DNA of 16,690 nucleotides from NCBI GenBank assembly GCA_964374095.1, contig CAYJXJ010000102.1, forward strand, positions 1-16,690. Reading direction: 5' to 3'. This document shows, piece by piece, positions 6,908 to 16,670 of the stretch. The notes beneath the pieces are model-generated. The model had not been told where the DNA came from and did not search any database. It saw only the letters and a program-made list of their open reading frames with translations. The number at the start of each line of letters is the position of its first letter. The stretch's first letter is position 1. The position numbers and the translations under genes are program-made. This stretch comes from CAYJXJ01 sp964374095. GTDB taxonomy: Bacteria > Elusimicrobiota > Elusimicrobia > UBA1565 > UBA9628.

Positions 6908-6947
6908 TTGTCCACCGTACTTGGAACGTTCCAAGTACGGTGGACAA
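6908..6947. repeat. 40-bp perfect palindrome between two minus-strand genes
   Basis: TTGTCCACCGTACTTGGAAC is followed immediately by its exact reverse complement, centred between 6927 and 6928. It starts eight bases after the stop of the unknown exported protein and precedes the M3 promoter. As RNA it would make an extremely stable hairpin and could end the upstream transcript, but no T run follows on the minus strand. As DNA it could bind a dimeric regulator of the M3 operon. Confidence 0.85.
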
Positions 6948-6955
6948 CCTTCGGT

Positions 6956-7816
6956 TTAGCGTCCCGAATTGATGACGAGTTGGCCCTCCGCCGTGCGCGT
7001 CAGCACCAGCTTGGTCCCCTCGAAGTCGACCGCGACCGGCTTGCCGGGCTCAAGCTGGGATTCGTTGATGGGCCAAGCCTTGGAGGAGAGCCCCGCCTCG
7101 TTGACGAAGAGCAGGCTCCGGGTCTGAGCCAAGGTGTTGGTGGCCGGGTCCACATCGGTGCCGTGCATGACCCAGTATTCCTTATTGTTGGCCTTGAACA
7201 CATAGGAGCGAGCCTTGACCGCGTCCATGACCGGGCCGGTCTTGGTCTCGTGCTTGGGCCCGACCGTGCCCTGCACCGGGGTGATGAGAAGTTTGGAGCC
7301 CCGGATCGGGTCGAAGATGTTGGGCTGGGCCTTGAAGTTGTAGACGGTTTTCTCGTCGACGCGCACGTCGATGCCCGGGCCGCGCAGGCGGTTCAAGTCG
7401 CCCAGCGGAGCGATCACGAGCTTGGCCGCCTGCCGGAAGGTGAGAAAGTAGGTCTTGAAGCCCGGGTCTCCGGCCGGGCCGATGTCCCATGTCCCGGCCC
7501 CGAGTTGGCGAGTCATCACGTCGCGCTGCTTGTCGAGGATGGAGGCCAGGGCCACGCGCCCGACCTCGCCTTGAATCTCCTGGGGATCGGCGGGGCGAAG
7601 GCCGGGGTCGGTGAGGACCTCTTGAGGACGCCGCTCGACCGCCCCCAACGTCCTCGGCAGGGCGATGCTTGGCCTCGCGGCGGGAAGGGAGAGGAAGGAC
7701 TGCTCGGCCTGGGCTCTGATGATTTCGGGACCGGGCGCGGCCCCAGCGCCCGCGAACGCGGGCGCGGCTATGAGAGACAGCAACAACGGCATCGGCATGC
7801 GCCGGGAGACAATCAT
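6956..7816 (-). CDS. exported protein of unknown function, partner of the M14 peptidase
   Basis: A 286-residue protein I do not recognise. Residues 1-22 are a signal peptide (MIVSRR basic start, PLLLSLIAAPAFA). Residues 23-75 are Pro/Ala-rich and low in order. Residues 80-285 look like a compact mostly beta-stranded domain (KTYFLTFRQAAKLVIAPLG, KLLITPVQGTVG, KEYWVMHGTDVD, TKLVLTRTAEGQLVIN) with no cysteines and no obvious catalytic motif. Its ATG abuts the TAA of the M14 carboxypeptidase gene (TAAATG), and GGAGG lies ten bases before the ATG, inside that gene. Co-translation with a secreted carboxypeptidase suggests a shared extracytoplasmic role such as a chaperone, inhibitor or substrate; this is inference from position only. 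Confidence 0.8.
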   Translation of the reverse strand: MIVSRRMPMPLLLSLIAAPAFAGAGAAPGPEIIRAQAEQSFLSLPAARPSIALPRTLGAVERRPQEVLTDPGLRPADPQEIQGEVGRVALASILDKQRDVMTRQLGAGTWDIGPAGDPGFKTYFLTFRQAAKLVIAPLGDLNRLRGPGIDVRVDEKTVYNFKAQPNIFDPIRGSKLLITPVQGTVGPKHETKTGPVMDAVKARSYVFKANNKEYWVMHGTDVDPATNTLAQTRSLLFVNEAGLSSKAWPINESQLEPGKPVAVDFEGTKLVLTRTAEGQLVINSGR

Positions 7817-9163
7817 TTAGCGTTTACCTCCAACGGAAGTTTGACCGGAAGGATCTCCGGTTGCGATGCGCTGGAGGCTGGGGCCTCCAGCGCGGTAGGG
7901 ATCATCCGCCAGGTCCATAAGGTACAGGGCCGGGCGGATGTTGTTGAGGAATGTGCTTTGGATCGCCTTGGCCCCCGGGTAGAAGCCCCCGTCCCACATG
8001 GACTTGGGCGTCAACTCGAAGGTGAAGGCGAATATGTTCTTCTCGCCCCAGGCCCAGTCGCAGGTGTCGCCGGAGGCGATGTAGAGTTCGCTCGATTGCT
8101 GGGGGGTGTAGCCCGTCATCTGGGCCATGGAGTTGGCCATGGCCTTGAAGGCGGCCAGGGCCTTCTTGTCCGGGATGGGGTCGTCGAGGTGGCCCCAGGG
8201 ATAGAGGATGAGCTCCGAGAAGGTGTGATAGCTCAGCAGGATCTTGAGGTTGGGCCGGGCCTCCACGAAAGCCTTGATCGCCAGGCTCTCCGGCTCGGAG
8301 AAAGCCGACGGCCCGCGGTAGGTGTCGGAGCGCGGGTTGGTCGATGCGCCGCCGCCGCCCCAGCCGAAGCCGTAGTTGCGGTTTAAGTCCACGCCCACCG
8401 AGCCGTCGGAGTTGGCGCGGAGATTCTTGCGGTGCATGTGGTAGCGGTCGCCCGAGAGGTCGTACTCGACCCCGTCCGGGTTGACCATGGGGATGAAATA
8501 GATGTCCCGGGTCGCAAGGAGCTTGGCGATCTCGGGCTTGGCGCGGTTTTCCACCAGGTGCTTGGCCAAGAGCAGGGGCACTTCGGTGGAGAGGTGCTCG
8601 CGGGCGTGGTGGGTGCCCATGAAGACGATGCCGGGCTTGGCGCTGGGGGCGGTCCCGCGCGCGTCGGAGTTCAGGCGAATCGCCCAAAGCTGGCGGCCCT
8701 GGTGGGACTTGCCGATGGGAATAAGCGAGGCGAGGTCCGGCGCCGCGCCGGGCATGGCCTTGAGGGCGGCCTCCATCTCGGCGTAGTTGTGGAAGGCCGC
8801 GTCCTCGGGGGGGAAGTCCAGGGGGCCGAAGTGCTGCTGGAGCCCGCCGCGCTCGAGGACCGCGATCCCCTCCGCCGAAAGCTGGGCGAGGGCCTCGGGG
8901 GTGGCCACCCCCGAGACCCGCTCGCCCAGAACTTCCTCAATCGAGACCCCGGCCGCGGCGACCCGATTGCGGGCCGCGCGATCCGGGGCCAAGAGCGTGA
9001 CCCACATCCGGGGGTCTCCGGCGGAGGCGCCGGGCTTGACCGGGGCCGGTCGCTCTCCGAGCGGCACCGTGATGCCGTTGCCGTCAAAGCCCGTGTCGGG
9101 CAGGGCGGCGGCGCGGCAGACGAAAAGAACCAATGCGGCGGCCAGCGAGGCGAGGGGTTTCAT
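7817..9163 (-). CDS. secreted M14 zinc carboxypeptidase
   Basis: A 448-residue metallocarboxypeptidase (M14A-like) that removes C-terminal residues from peptides. ATG at 9163 is chosen over an upstream in-frame TTG because AGGAGG lies four bases before it and the signal peptide (residues 1-20) then begins directly. Residues 50-110 resemble a propeptide (MWVTLLAPDRAARNRVAAAG). The catalytic domain shows GTHHAREHLS (zinc ligands His186 and Glu189), NPDG, DLNRNYGFGW (substrate-carboxylate Arg262), SYHTFSELILYPWG (third ligand His313), a Tyr near 361, and FTFELTP (catalytic Glu383). All the key residues are therefore present. It follows a consensus promoter at 9217-9245 and is translationally coupled to the downstream unknown exported protein. 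Together with the M3 pair it makes a local cluster of exported zinc peptidases. Confidence 0.95.
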   Translation of the reverse strand: MKPLASLAAALVLFVCRAAALPDTGFDGNGITVPLGERPAPVKPGASAGDPRMWVTLLAPDRAARNRVAAAGVSIEEVLGERVSGVATPEALAQLSAEGIAVLERGGLQQHFGPLDFPPEDAAFHNYAEMEAALKAMPGAAPDLASLIPIGKSHQGRQLWAIRLNSDARGTAPSAKPGIVFMGTHHAREHLSTEVPLLLAKHLVENRAKPEIAKLLATRDIYFIPMVNPDGVEYDLSGDRYHMHRKNLRANSDGSVGVDLNRNYGFGWGGGGASTNPRSDTYRGPSAFSEPESLAIKAFVEARPNLKILLSYHTFSELILYPWGHLDDPIPDKKALAAFKAMANSMAQMTGYTPQQSSELYIASGDTCDWAWGEKNIFAFTFELTPKSMWDGGFYPGAKAIQSTFLNNIRPALYLMDLADDPYRAGGPSLQRIATGDPSGQTSVGGKR

Positions 9164-9216
9164 GGAGCCTCCTGTCCCCAAAGGGCCCAGGTGCCGCTAG
9201 GACCTTCGGGCACTTC

Positions 9217-9245
9217 ATTATATTGAAGACCCCGAAACATGTCAA
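9217..9245 (-). promoter_or_regulatory. perfect-consensus sigma70 promoter for the M14 operon
   Basis: On the minus strand TTGACA (9240-9245) and TATAAT (9217-9222) are separated by exactly 17 bases, matching all twelve consensus positions. Predicted start near 9210 gives a leader of about 47 bases to the ATG at 9163. An inverted repeat, TTCGGG (9205-9210) with CCCGAA (9231-9236) and CTTCA (9213-9217) with TGAAG (9224-9228), places the -10 in its centre, so a dimeric repressor could occlude it. Confidence 0.8.
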
Positions 9246-9256
9246 GCCAAAAGGGA

Positions 9257-9286
9257 CTTTGGTCCTAGGGCCATATAGGACCAAAG
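9257..9286 (-). terminator. 11-bp stem-loop after the anti-sigma/PrcB-like gene, likely terminator
   Basis: CTTTGGTCCTA (9257-9267) pairs perfectly with TAGGACCAAAG (9276-9286) around an 8-base loop. It begins two bases after the TAG of the minus-strand gene ending at 9289 and is followed on that strand by TCCCTTTT. The position just before the next promoter fits an intrinsic terminator insulating the M14 operon. Confidence 0.65.
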
Positions 9287-9288
9287 GC

Positions 9289-10344
9289 CTACGGCAGTTT
9301 TTCGAACTTGGAGGGCAGGTCGGTGCGGGGCACGGCCTTGACGCCGTAGGGCGAGGTCGCCCCTTCGGGCGGCGTGGTCCCGGCGGGAGGGCCGCTCTCG
9401 CGCCAGCGCACGATCAGGGCCGACTCGGTCGATGAGACCTCCAATATCTCGACGGCGTAGCCGCCGGTCGGGCGGTGGCCGAGGAAGACCGCCACGAGCT
9501 GGAGGCGGCTGAAATCGACCATCGGCAGGGGCAGAGTCGAGAGGCGCGTCCACGTCTCCTGCCAGGCCGTCCGATCGGTGATGGTGCGAGTGCCGGCCTC
9601 GTTGGCGCCTCCGTATTGGCCGCGCCACGCGGAGGCCCCATCGGCGGTCAGCGGCCCCGCCGCGGGCGGGGCGCTCGCCAGCAGGCGCGCGGTCTTGCCG
9701 TTGATCGGCACGAGGTCTTTGTGCGGCGGCGCCAAGGATTCGCGGATCATGGCGAGTTGGCGCAGGTAGGCGCGCATCTGGGCCCGCTGGTCGGCCGCGC
9801 CCAGGCGCGCCTGGGGCTGCGGGGGAAGGAATTCGTCCTGCCGCTCGCGCGGAAGGACGATTAAATCCTCGGGGCTTCCGGTTTCCCCGCGGGGGACGCT
9901 CGGCGCCGGGGCCTGGCCGCGTTTGGCGGCGGCCTCGGTGCGCGGGCGCAGGGCGTCGAGGTCCCCTTCTCGCGGCGCCGGGCGGGGCTCGGGGGCGAGC
10001 GGGGCCTGCGGCGGGGCGGTGGGCGCGGGAGGCTGCGGCCGGCGGATCAAGACGATCGCGGCGACTCCGGCCAGGGCCAGGGACGCCGCCCAGGCCCCGC
10101 GCCGCCCTGCGTTGGGACCGGCCCGTGAGGCGCGCCTGGCCTCAAGCCGCGCCTGGAATCCCGCCGGCAGGGGACGCCTCGGCAGACCCTTGAGCAGCGT
10201 CGAGAGCGCGCGCCGGGCGCTTAACTCCCGGGAGCATGCGGCGCAGGAGCCTATGTGCTCGGAGATTTCCTTGAAATCCGGGCCCCCCAGGTCCCCATCT
10301 AGAAACGGGGATAGGCGCGGCCTCAGGAGGTCGCAGCGGCTCAC
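9289..10344 (-). CDS. zinc-finger anti-sigma-like membrane protein with C-terminal PrcB-like domain
   Basis: A 351-residue protein with an unusual layout. Residues 1-52 resemble a zf-HC2 anti-sigma zinc-binding domain, with Cys4, then His30, Cys34 and Cys37 in HIGSCAACSREL. Residues 84-100 are a single transmembrane helix (AWAASLALAGVAAIVLI). Residues 103-190 are Pro/Ala-rich. The outer part, about 235-350, resembles the C-terminal domain of PrcB, a protease-complex lipoprotein (WETWTRL-like start, VDFSRLQLVAVFLGHRPTGG, then SPYGVKAVP). Zinc-finger anti-sigma factors hold a sigma factor at the membrane; here no sigma gene is adjacent, so it would be an orphan or have another cytoplasmic partner. 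The GTG start overlaps the coaD TGA (GTGA, 10341-10344) and is preceded by a 7-bp stem, implying coupled translation. A terminator-like hairpin follows its stop. Confidence 0.75.
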   Translation of the reverse strand: MSRCDLLRPRLSPFLDGDLGGPDFKEISEHIGSCAACSRELSARRALSTLLKGLPRRPLPAGFQARLEARRASRAGPNAGRRGAWAASLALAGVAAIVLIRRPQPPAPTAPPQAPLAPEPRPAPREGDLDALRPRTEAAAKRGQAPAPSVPRGETGSPEDLIVLPRERQDEFLPPQPQARLGAADQRAQMRAYLRQLAMIRESLAPPHKDLVPINGKTARLLASAPPAAGPLTADGASAWRGQYGGANEAGTRTITDRTAWQETWTRLSTLPLPMVDFSRLQLVAVFLGHRPTGGYAVEILEVSSTESALIVRWRESGPPAGTTPPEGATSPYGVKAVPRTDLPSKFEKLP

Positions 10345-10883
10345 GTCCCGCTTTGCGGGACTGTCCCTTCCTTTGATTGACTGGAATGGGACGTCGTCGC
10401 GAACTTCCGGCGCAGGTGGCGCGCCACGAAGGGGCTGACGAAGCCCGCCACCGGCGCGCCGAGGCGGGCGATCTCCTTGACCGTGGAGGAGGAAAGGTAG
10501 GTGTGCTTCTCATCGGGCATGAGAAAAACCGTTTCGACCGAGCCCAGCAGGCGCCTGTTCATCGAGGCCAGCTGAAACTCGTAATCGACGTCCGAGACCG
10601 CGCGCAGGCCGCGTATCAGGATGCGCGCCCGGAGTTTGCGCAGGTAGTCGACCAACAGGCCCGCGTAGGCGTCGGCGGAGGTGTTGGGCAGGCCCGCGAC
10701 GGCGTTTTCAACCATGGCCAGGCGTTCGGCGGCGCTGAAAGTGTGCTGCTTGGCCGAGTTGTTGGAGACGGCGACGATCACCGCGTCGAAAAGGCTGGCG
10801 GAGCGGCGGATCAGGTCCACGTGCCCCAGGGTGAGGGGGTCGAAGGAGCCCGGATAGACGGCCAGCCGTTTTGGATTCTTCAT
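10341..10883 (-). CDS. coaD: phosphopantetheine adenylyltransferase
   Basis: CoaD transfers AMP from ATP to 4'-phosphopantetheine, the penultimate step of coenzyme A synthesis, in the cytoplasm. The 180-residue product starts MKNPKRLAVYPGSFDPLTLG followed by His21, the nucleotidyltransferase TxGH motif. It continues with IRGLRAVSDVDYEFQLASMN and the SSSTVKEIARLG motif that binds the nucleotide phosphates, both family hallmarks. The ATG at 10883 is chosen although the frame is open further upstream, because the conserved sequence starts there and the promoter (10917-10945) lies in the extension. No clear Shine-Dalgarno is seen. The C-terminus carries about 20 extra polar residues (SHSSQSKEGTVPQSG) compared with typical 160-residue enzymes; this tail encodes the hairpin before the next gene. 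Its stop overlaps the start of the anti-sigma-like gene. Confidence 0.95.
   Translation of the reverse strand: MKNPKRLAVYPGSFDPLTLGHVDLIRRSASLFDAVIVAVSNNSAKQHTFSAAERLAMVENAVAGLPNTSADAYAGLLVDYLRKLRARILIRGLRAVSDVDYEFQLASMNRRLLGSVETVFLMPDEKHTYLSSSTVKEIARLGAPVAGFVSPFVARHLRRKFATTSHSSQSKEGTVPQSGT
10345..10361 (-). promoter_or_regulatory. hairpin just upstream of the GTG start of the anti-sigma-like gene
   Basis: GTCCCGC (10345-10351) and GCGGGAC (10355-10361) form a 7-bp stem with a 3-base loop, ending directly before the GTG at 10344. It occupies the place of a ribosome-binding site and is inside the last codons of coaD. Ribosomes finishing coaD would have to open it, which would make the downstream gene depend on coaD translation. 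Confidence 0.5.
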
Positions 10884-10916
10884 CGGCGTCGCAGGCGCGC
10901 GGTGCCGCCTTTCGTG

Positions 10917-10945
10917 ATTATACGCATTGTAGGCGCGAAAGTTAA
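10917..10945 (-). promoter_or_regulatory. sigma70-like promoter for coaD
   Basis: TTAACT (10940-10945) and a perfect TATAAT (10917-10922) on the minus strand have a 17-base spacer. The start point would be near 10910, giving a leader of about 27 bases to the ATG at 10883. It lies between the stop of the HEAT-like gene and coaD. Confidence 0.6.
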
Positions 10946-10982
10946 CACCCGGGGGGGGTCGCGAGCCGTACTCCAAGGCGCC

Positions 10983-12263
10983 TCACGTTGGCGGGGGCAG
11001 AATCGGGTCTTCGGTGGGGTCCCGGGGACGCTGCGGCGCGGGCTCGGGCGCCGGGGGCGGGGCCGGGTCCTCTTTCGGCGGCGGCATCACGGCCTCGGTC
11101 GAAGCCCACAACTTGGCGACCGCGGCCTTGATGCGGTCGACTTCGGCGTTGGCCCGATCGAAACGCCGGTCCTCGCCCAACCCGTTGATGATGCGCTCCA
11201 TCGGCAGCAGGCCCTGCCGCGCGCCCGCGGTCGCCAGGGCTTCAGCCGCGGCGGCCACGACGGTGGGGTCCTTGTGGTCCAGGTAGCCCAGGAAGAGCTC
11301 GGTCATGGACACGTCGGCGATGGGAGCCAGCAGCCGCACGGCCAACGACTCGCCCAGGGGCGTGACCTCCGATTTGAGCGCCCAAATCAGCATGGGACCG
11401 GCCGAGGAGCGCAGGGGCTTGAGGTGCTCCTGCCGCAGTATCAGGCCGCGATAGACCGCGTTGCGAGCCTCCGAGCCCGGGCGGTAATGGGCCAATAGCC
11501 TCAAGAGCACCCTGACTCCGGCGCGTCCCGGGCTTTTCTCGATGGTTTTGATGAGCAGGGTGGTATGCTCGAGGTTCCGGCCTTTGGGGCGCAGGCCCTG
11601 CGCGCGCCCCCAGCGCTCCAGGACCCCGACCTCGTCACAGCCCAGGCGCGAGACATGATGCAGGACCTCCCGCATGGCGCCGGTCGGCAGGCCGCGGTCC
11701 TCAAGCGCCGAGCAGAGGGCGCGGCGCACGTCCTGGGGGTCCACGCAGACTTGCGGGTCGGCGTCCGGATGCCCGCAGGTCGCGGCGAAGCTGCGCAGGT
11801 AGGAGGCCGCGGCGGAGCGCAGCTCCATCGGCGCGGAGGGTTCCGCCAGGACCGCCCGCAGGGGCATAAAGGCGGCGGGATCCCGGATCATGGAGAGAAA
11901 CGTCAACGCCCAAAGGCGGCTTTTCATGGGGCGACCGCCGTCAAGGGCGATCTCGCCCAGGGTCGGGACCCCCGCCGCCCCGAACTGCAGGACGGCGGAC
12001 CGGAACTCCCAGATGCGCCGGTCCAAGACCCGGACCGTAGCGAGGTCGCGCCGGCGGGACTCGATGGCGAGGGTGTCCACCTGGGCGAAGAGGCGCCGGA
12101 GACTGTCTCTGGGAGAGAGTGGAACGGCCGGCGGCGCGGCGCGGGGGGCCTTGGCCGCGCGCGCCGCGGGAGTCTTCTTGGTCTTGGGGTTGGACCGGGC
12201 CGCGGGAGCCGCAAGCGCGGCGGTTGTCACCCCGAGCGCCAAGAATGCGGCCAGGCGCAGCAC
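10983..12263 (-). CDS. exported HEAT-repeat-like protein
   Basis: A 426-residue protein with a signal peptide at 1-19 (MLRLAAFLALGVTTAALAAP), a basic Ala/Pro/Lys linker to about 50, then an all-helical body. Several stretches have the paired-helix, Ala/Leu-rich pattern of HEAT repeats, most clearly about 95-140 (VPTLGEIALDGG, SRLWALTFLSMIRDPAAFM) and 318-350 (LGYLDHKDPTVVAAAAEALA). The tail from 393 is a Pro/Glu/Asp-rich region (PPPKEDPAPPPAPEPAP). HEAT solenoids are protein-protein scaffolds, so a periplasmic binding role is likely but no partner is evident. The GTG start directly abuts the TAG of metH (TAGGTG), implying co-transcription and coupled translation, an odd pairing for a cytosolic methionine enzyme. 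Four Cys in the body (residues 163, 173, 184 and 209) could form disulfides. Confidence 0.75.
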   Translation of the reverse strand: MLRLAAFLALGVTTAALAAPAARSNPKTKKTPAARAAKAPRAAPPAVPLSPRDSLRRLFAQVDTLAIESRRRDLATVRVLDRRIWEFRSAVLQFGAAGVPTLGEIALDGGRPMKSRLWALTFLSMIRDPAAFMPLRAVLAEPSAPMELRSAAASYLRSFAATCGHPDADPQVCVDPQDVRRALCSALEDRGLPTGAMREVLHHVSRLGCDEVGVLERWGRAQGLRPKGRNLEHTTLLIKTIEKSPGRAGVRVLLRLLAHYRPGSEARNAVYRGLILRQEHLKPLRSSAGPMLIWALKSEVTPLGESLAVRLLAPIADVSMTELFLGYLDHKDPTVVAAAAEALATAGARQGLLPMERIINGLGEDRRFDRANAEVDRIKAAVAKLWASTEAVMPPPKEDPAPPPAPEPAPQRPRDPTEDPILPPPT

Positions 12264-15788
<3,525 letters not shown>

Positions 15789-15884
15789 GAAATGGAAAAA
15801 CCACGCCGCGGCGTGGTTTTGGTGCCGCCGCTTTAGCCCCCTGTTTCGGCCGGGGCAATTAGGCTTTAAATCCTCGCCGGTACT
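15789..15884 (-). promoter_or_regulatory. metH leader RNA, possible attenuator or riboswitch of unassigned type
   Basis: The leader of about 96 bases has an upstream stem-forming pair (GCCCC with GGGGGC, strands near 15852-15856 and 15836-15841) between the motifs GATTTAAAGCC and GGCTAAAGC. GCGGCG (15826-15831) can pair with CGCCGC in the first half of the terminator (15808-15813), giving an antiterminator that excludes the terminator hairpin. No B12 box or standard S-box is seen, and no leader ORF starting with ATG. Confidence 0.45.
15796..15820 (-). terminator. palindromic terminator/attenuator directly upstream of metH
   Basis: AAAACCACGCCG (15797-15808) is followed by its exact reverse complement (15809-15820), a 24-bp perfect palindrome. 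On the minus strand it ends in TTTTT only eight bases before the metH ATG, the form of an intrinsic terminator; by symmetry it could also act on the plus strand. Because it lies between the metH promoter and the start codon, it would act as an attenuator rather than an end-of-gene signal. Confidence 0.7.
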
Positions 15885-15890
15885 TCTGAA

Positions 15891-15919
15891 ATTATAGCGG
15901 AGAAACCGTCAAAAATCAA
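15891..15919 (-). promoter_or_regulatory. sigma70-like promoter for metH
   Basis: On the minus strand TTGATT (15914-15919) and a perfect TATAAT (15891-15896) are 17 bases apart. Start near 15884 gives the leader described separately. It lies just after the PilZ gene, so metH has its own promoter. Confidence 0.65.
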
Positions 15920-15927
15920 GGGGGTCA

Positions 15928-15946
15928 GGGGCACATTAGTAGCCCC
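15928..15946 (-). terminator. short stem-loop at the end of the PilZ gene
   Basis: GGGGC (15928-15932) pairs with GCCCC (15942-15946) around a 9-base loop that contains the PilZ stop codon. A TTTTT run follows about 12 bases on along the minus strand, so as an intrinsic terminator it is imperfect. Confidence 0.3.
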
Positions 15947-16376
15947 AGTACCAGCGCACCTTGTCGTCAGGGAGAGAGGGTTTAAAGGTTTGGGGGCGCA
16001 AGACGTCCAGAGCCAGTTTCAGGGCGCGCTCCTGCGCGGGATTGAGGCGAAAGCTCACCCCGTAGTGGATTGGGTAGGGGCCGGGCGCGCGGGCCACGCG
16101 GCCGGGGAGGATGAGTTGGGCCTGCCCGCGGACGGCCTGGAAGACGTAATCCGCGGACATGTCGAGCCTGGCGCGGGTCTTGAGCAGGGCGCCGCCCATT
16201 CCGATATTCAGGAACTTCCCCGACGCCAGGCGCTCGGAGGCGTCGGCCCGCCAAATGCCGACGGCGACGTCGCAGGGGAATCGCTGATAGACCCGCCGCG
16301 CGTTCTTCTGCGGGAAGGCGCGCTGTAGGCGCAGGGCGTTATGCCACGAACTGGGGCTGCTCACCGAGCGGAACAT
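15936..16376 (-). CDS. PilZ-domain protein, putative cyclic-di-GMP receptor
   Basis: A 146-residue single-domain protein. PilZ domains bind cyclic di-GMP through an RxxxR motif and a (D/N)xSxxG motif and relay it to motility, exopolysaccharide or other outputs. Here RRVYQR (Arg28 to Arg32) supplies the first. The second appears as NIGMGG (57-62), with Gly in place of the usual Ser, so binding may be weakened or altered. The beta-barrel core continues through LILPGRVARAP and IHYGVSFRLNP, followed by a C-terminal helix and an aromatic tail (RWYWGY). The ATG at 16376 is only eight bases from the -10 hexamer, so the transcript may be leaderless; a GTG at codon 5 is an alternative start with no better ribosome site. 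It is transcribed toward metH but metH has its own promoter. Confidence 0.82.
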   Translation of the reverse strand: MFRSVSSPSSWHNALRLQRAFPQKNARRVYQRFPCDVAVGIWRADASERLASGKFLNIGMGGALLKTRARLDMSADYVFQAVRGQAQLILPGRVARAPGPYPIHYGVSFRLNPAQERALKLALDVLRPQTFKPSLPDDKVRWYWGY

Positions 16377-16384
16377 GTCGTCAT

Positions 16385-16413
16385 AGTGTAGCGCCGGCGA
16401 CGCCGGGTGTCAA
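16385..16413 (-). promoter_or_regulatory. promoter with internal operator-like palindrome for the PilZ gene
   Basis: TTGACA (16408-16413) and TACACT (16385-16390) on the minus strand have a 17-base spacer. The spacer contains CCGGCG-A-CGCCGG (16394-16406), a perfect 13-bp inverted repeat positioned where a regulator would block or twist the promoter. Confidence 0.65.
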
Positions 16414-16505
16414 GGCGCCTCCAATTTACGGCGCCCCCCCGGGGGCGTCCATCCGGCCCAAGGCTCTTGCCGGCTTCGATCCTGTTCGCGGCGCCGGTCT
16501 TGCCG

Positions 16506-16670
16506 TCACTTGCGCAGCTCGATGACCGGCCTCCACACCGCCGGCGGCTCGGATTTGAGCAGCCGCTCGCAGAGCCCGGCGTAGAACCCCGCCGGGCCGT
16601 CGCCTCCGGAGCGCAGGGCGCCGGCCGGGGCGAAATCGCCGGCCGGCGGGTCAGCGCACGACCGCTGCCC
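16506..16670 (-). pseudogene. C-terminal coding fragment, frame broken upstream
   Basis: A frame of 54 codons ends at the TGA 16506-16508 with protein-like sequence (GPAGFYAGLCERLLKSEPPA, then VWRPVIELRK) and strongly GC-biased third positions, like the other genes. It has no ATG, GTG or TTG near its beginning, and an in-frame TGA (16671-16673) closes it upstream. It is probably the tail of the gene whose other part enters the window edge in a different frame, through a natural frameshift or a sequencing error. Product unknown. Confidence 0.4.

Noticed and set aside
6908..8386. Plus-strand open frame of 492 codons
   Set aside because: It is antisense to the unknown exported protein and part of the M14 gene. 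It has no ribosome site and no recognisable domain, and it begins within the palindrome.
9164..9181. Upstream TTG as start of the M14 peptidase
   Set aside because: The six added residues would contain the AGGAGG ribosome site of the ATG at 9163, and the signal peptide starts cleanly at that ATG.
10884..10976. Upstream extension of coaD by 31 residues
   Set aside because: The extension contains the TTAACT-17-TATAAT promoter and non-conserved residues; CoaD homology begins at MKNPKRLAVYPG.
16431..16450. C7G5 run as a terminator for the right-edge gene
   Set aside because: Only a short stem with a tight loop can form and no T run follows on the minus strand. The homopolymer may also be a sequencing risk.
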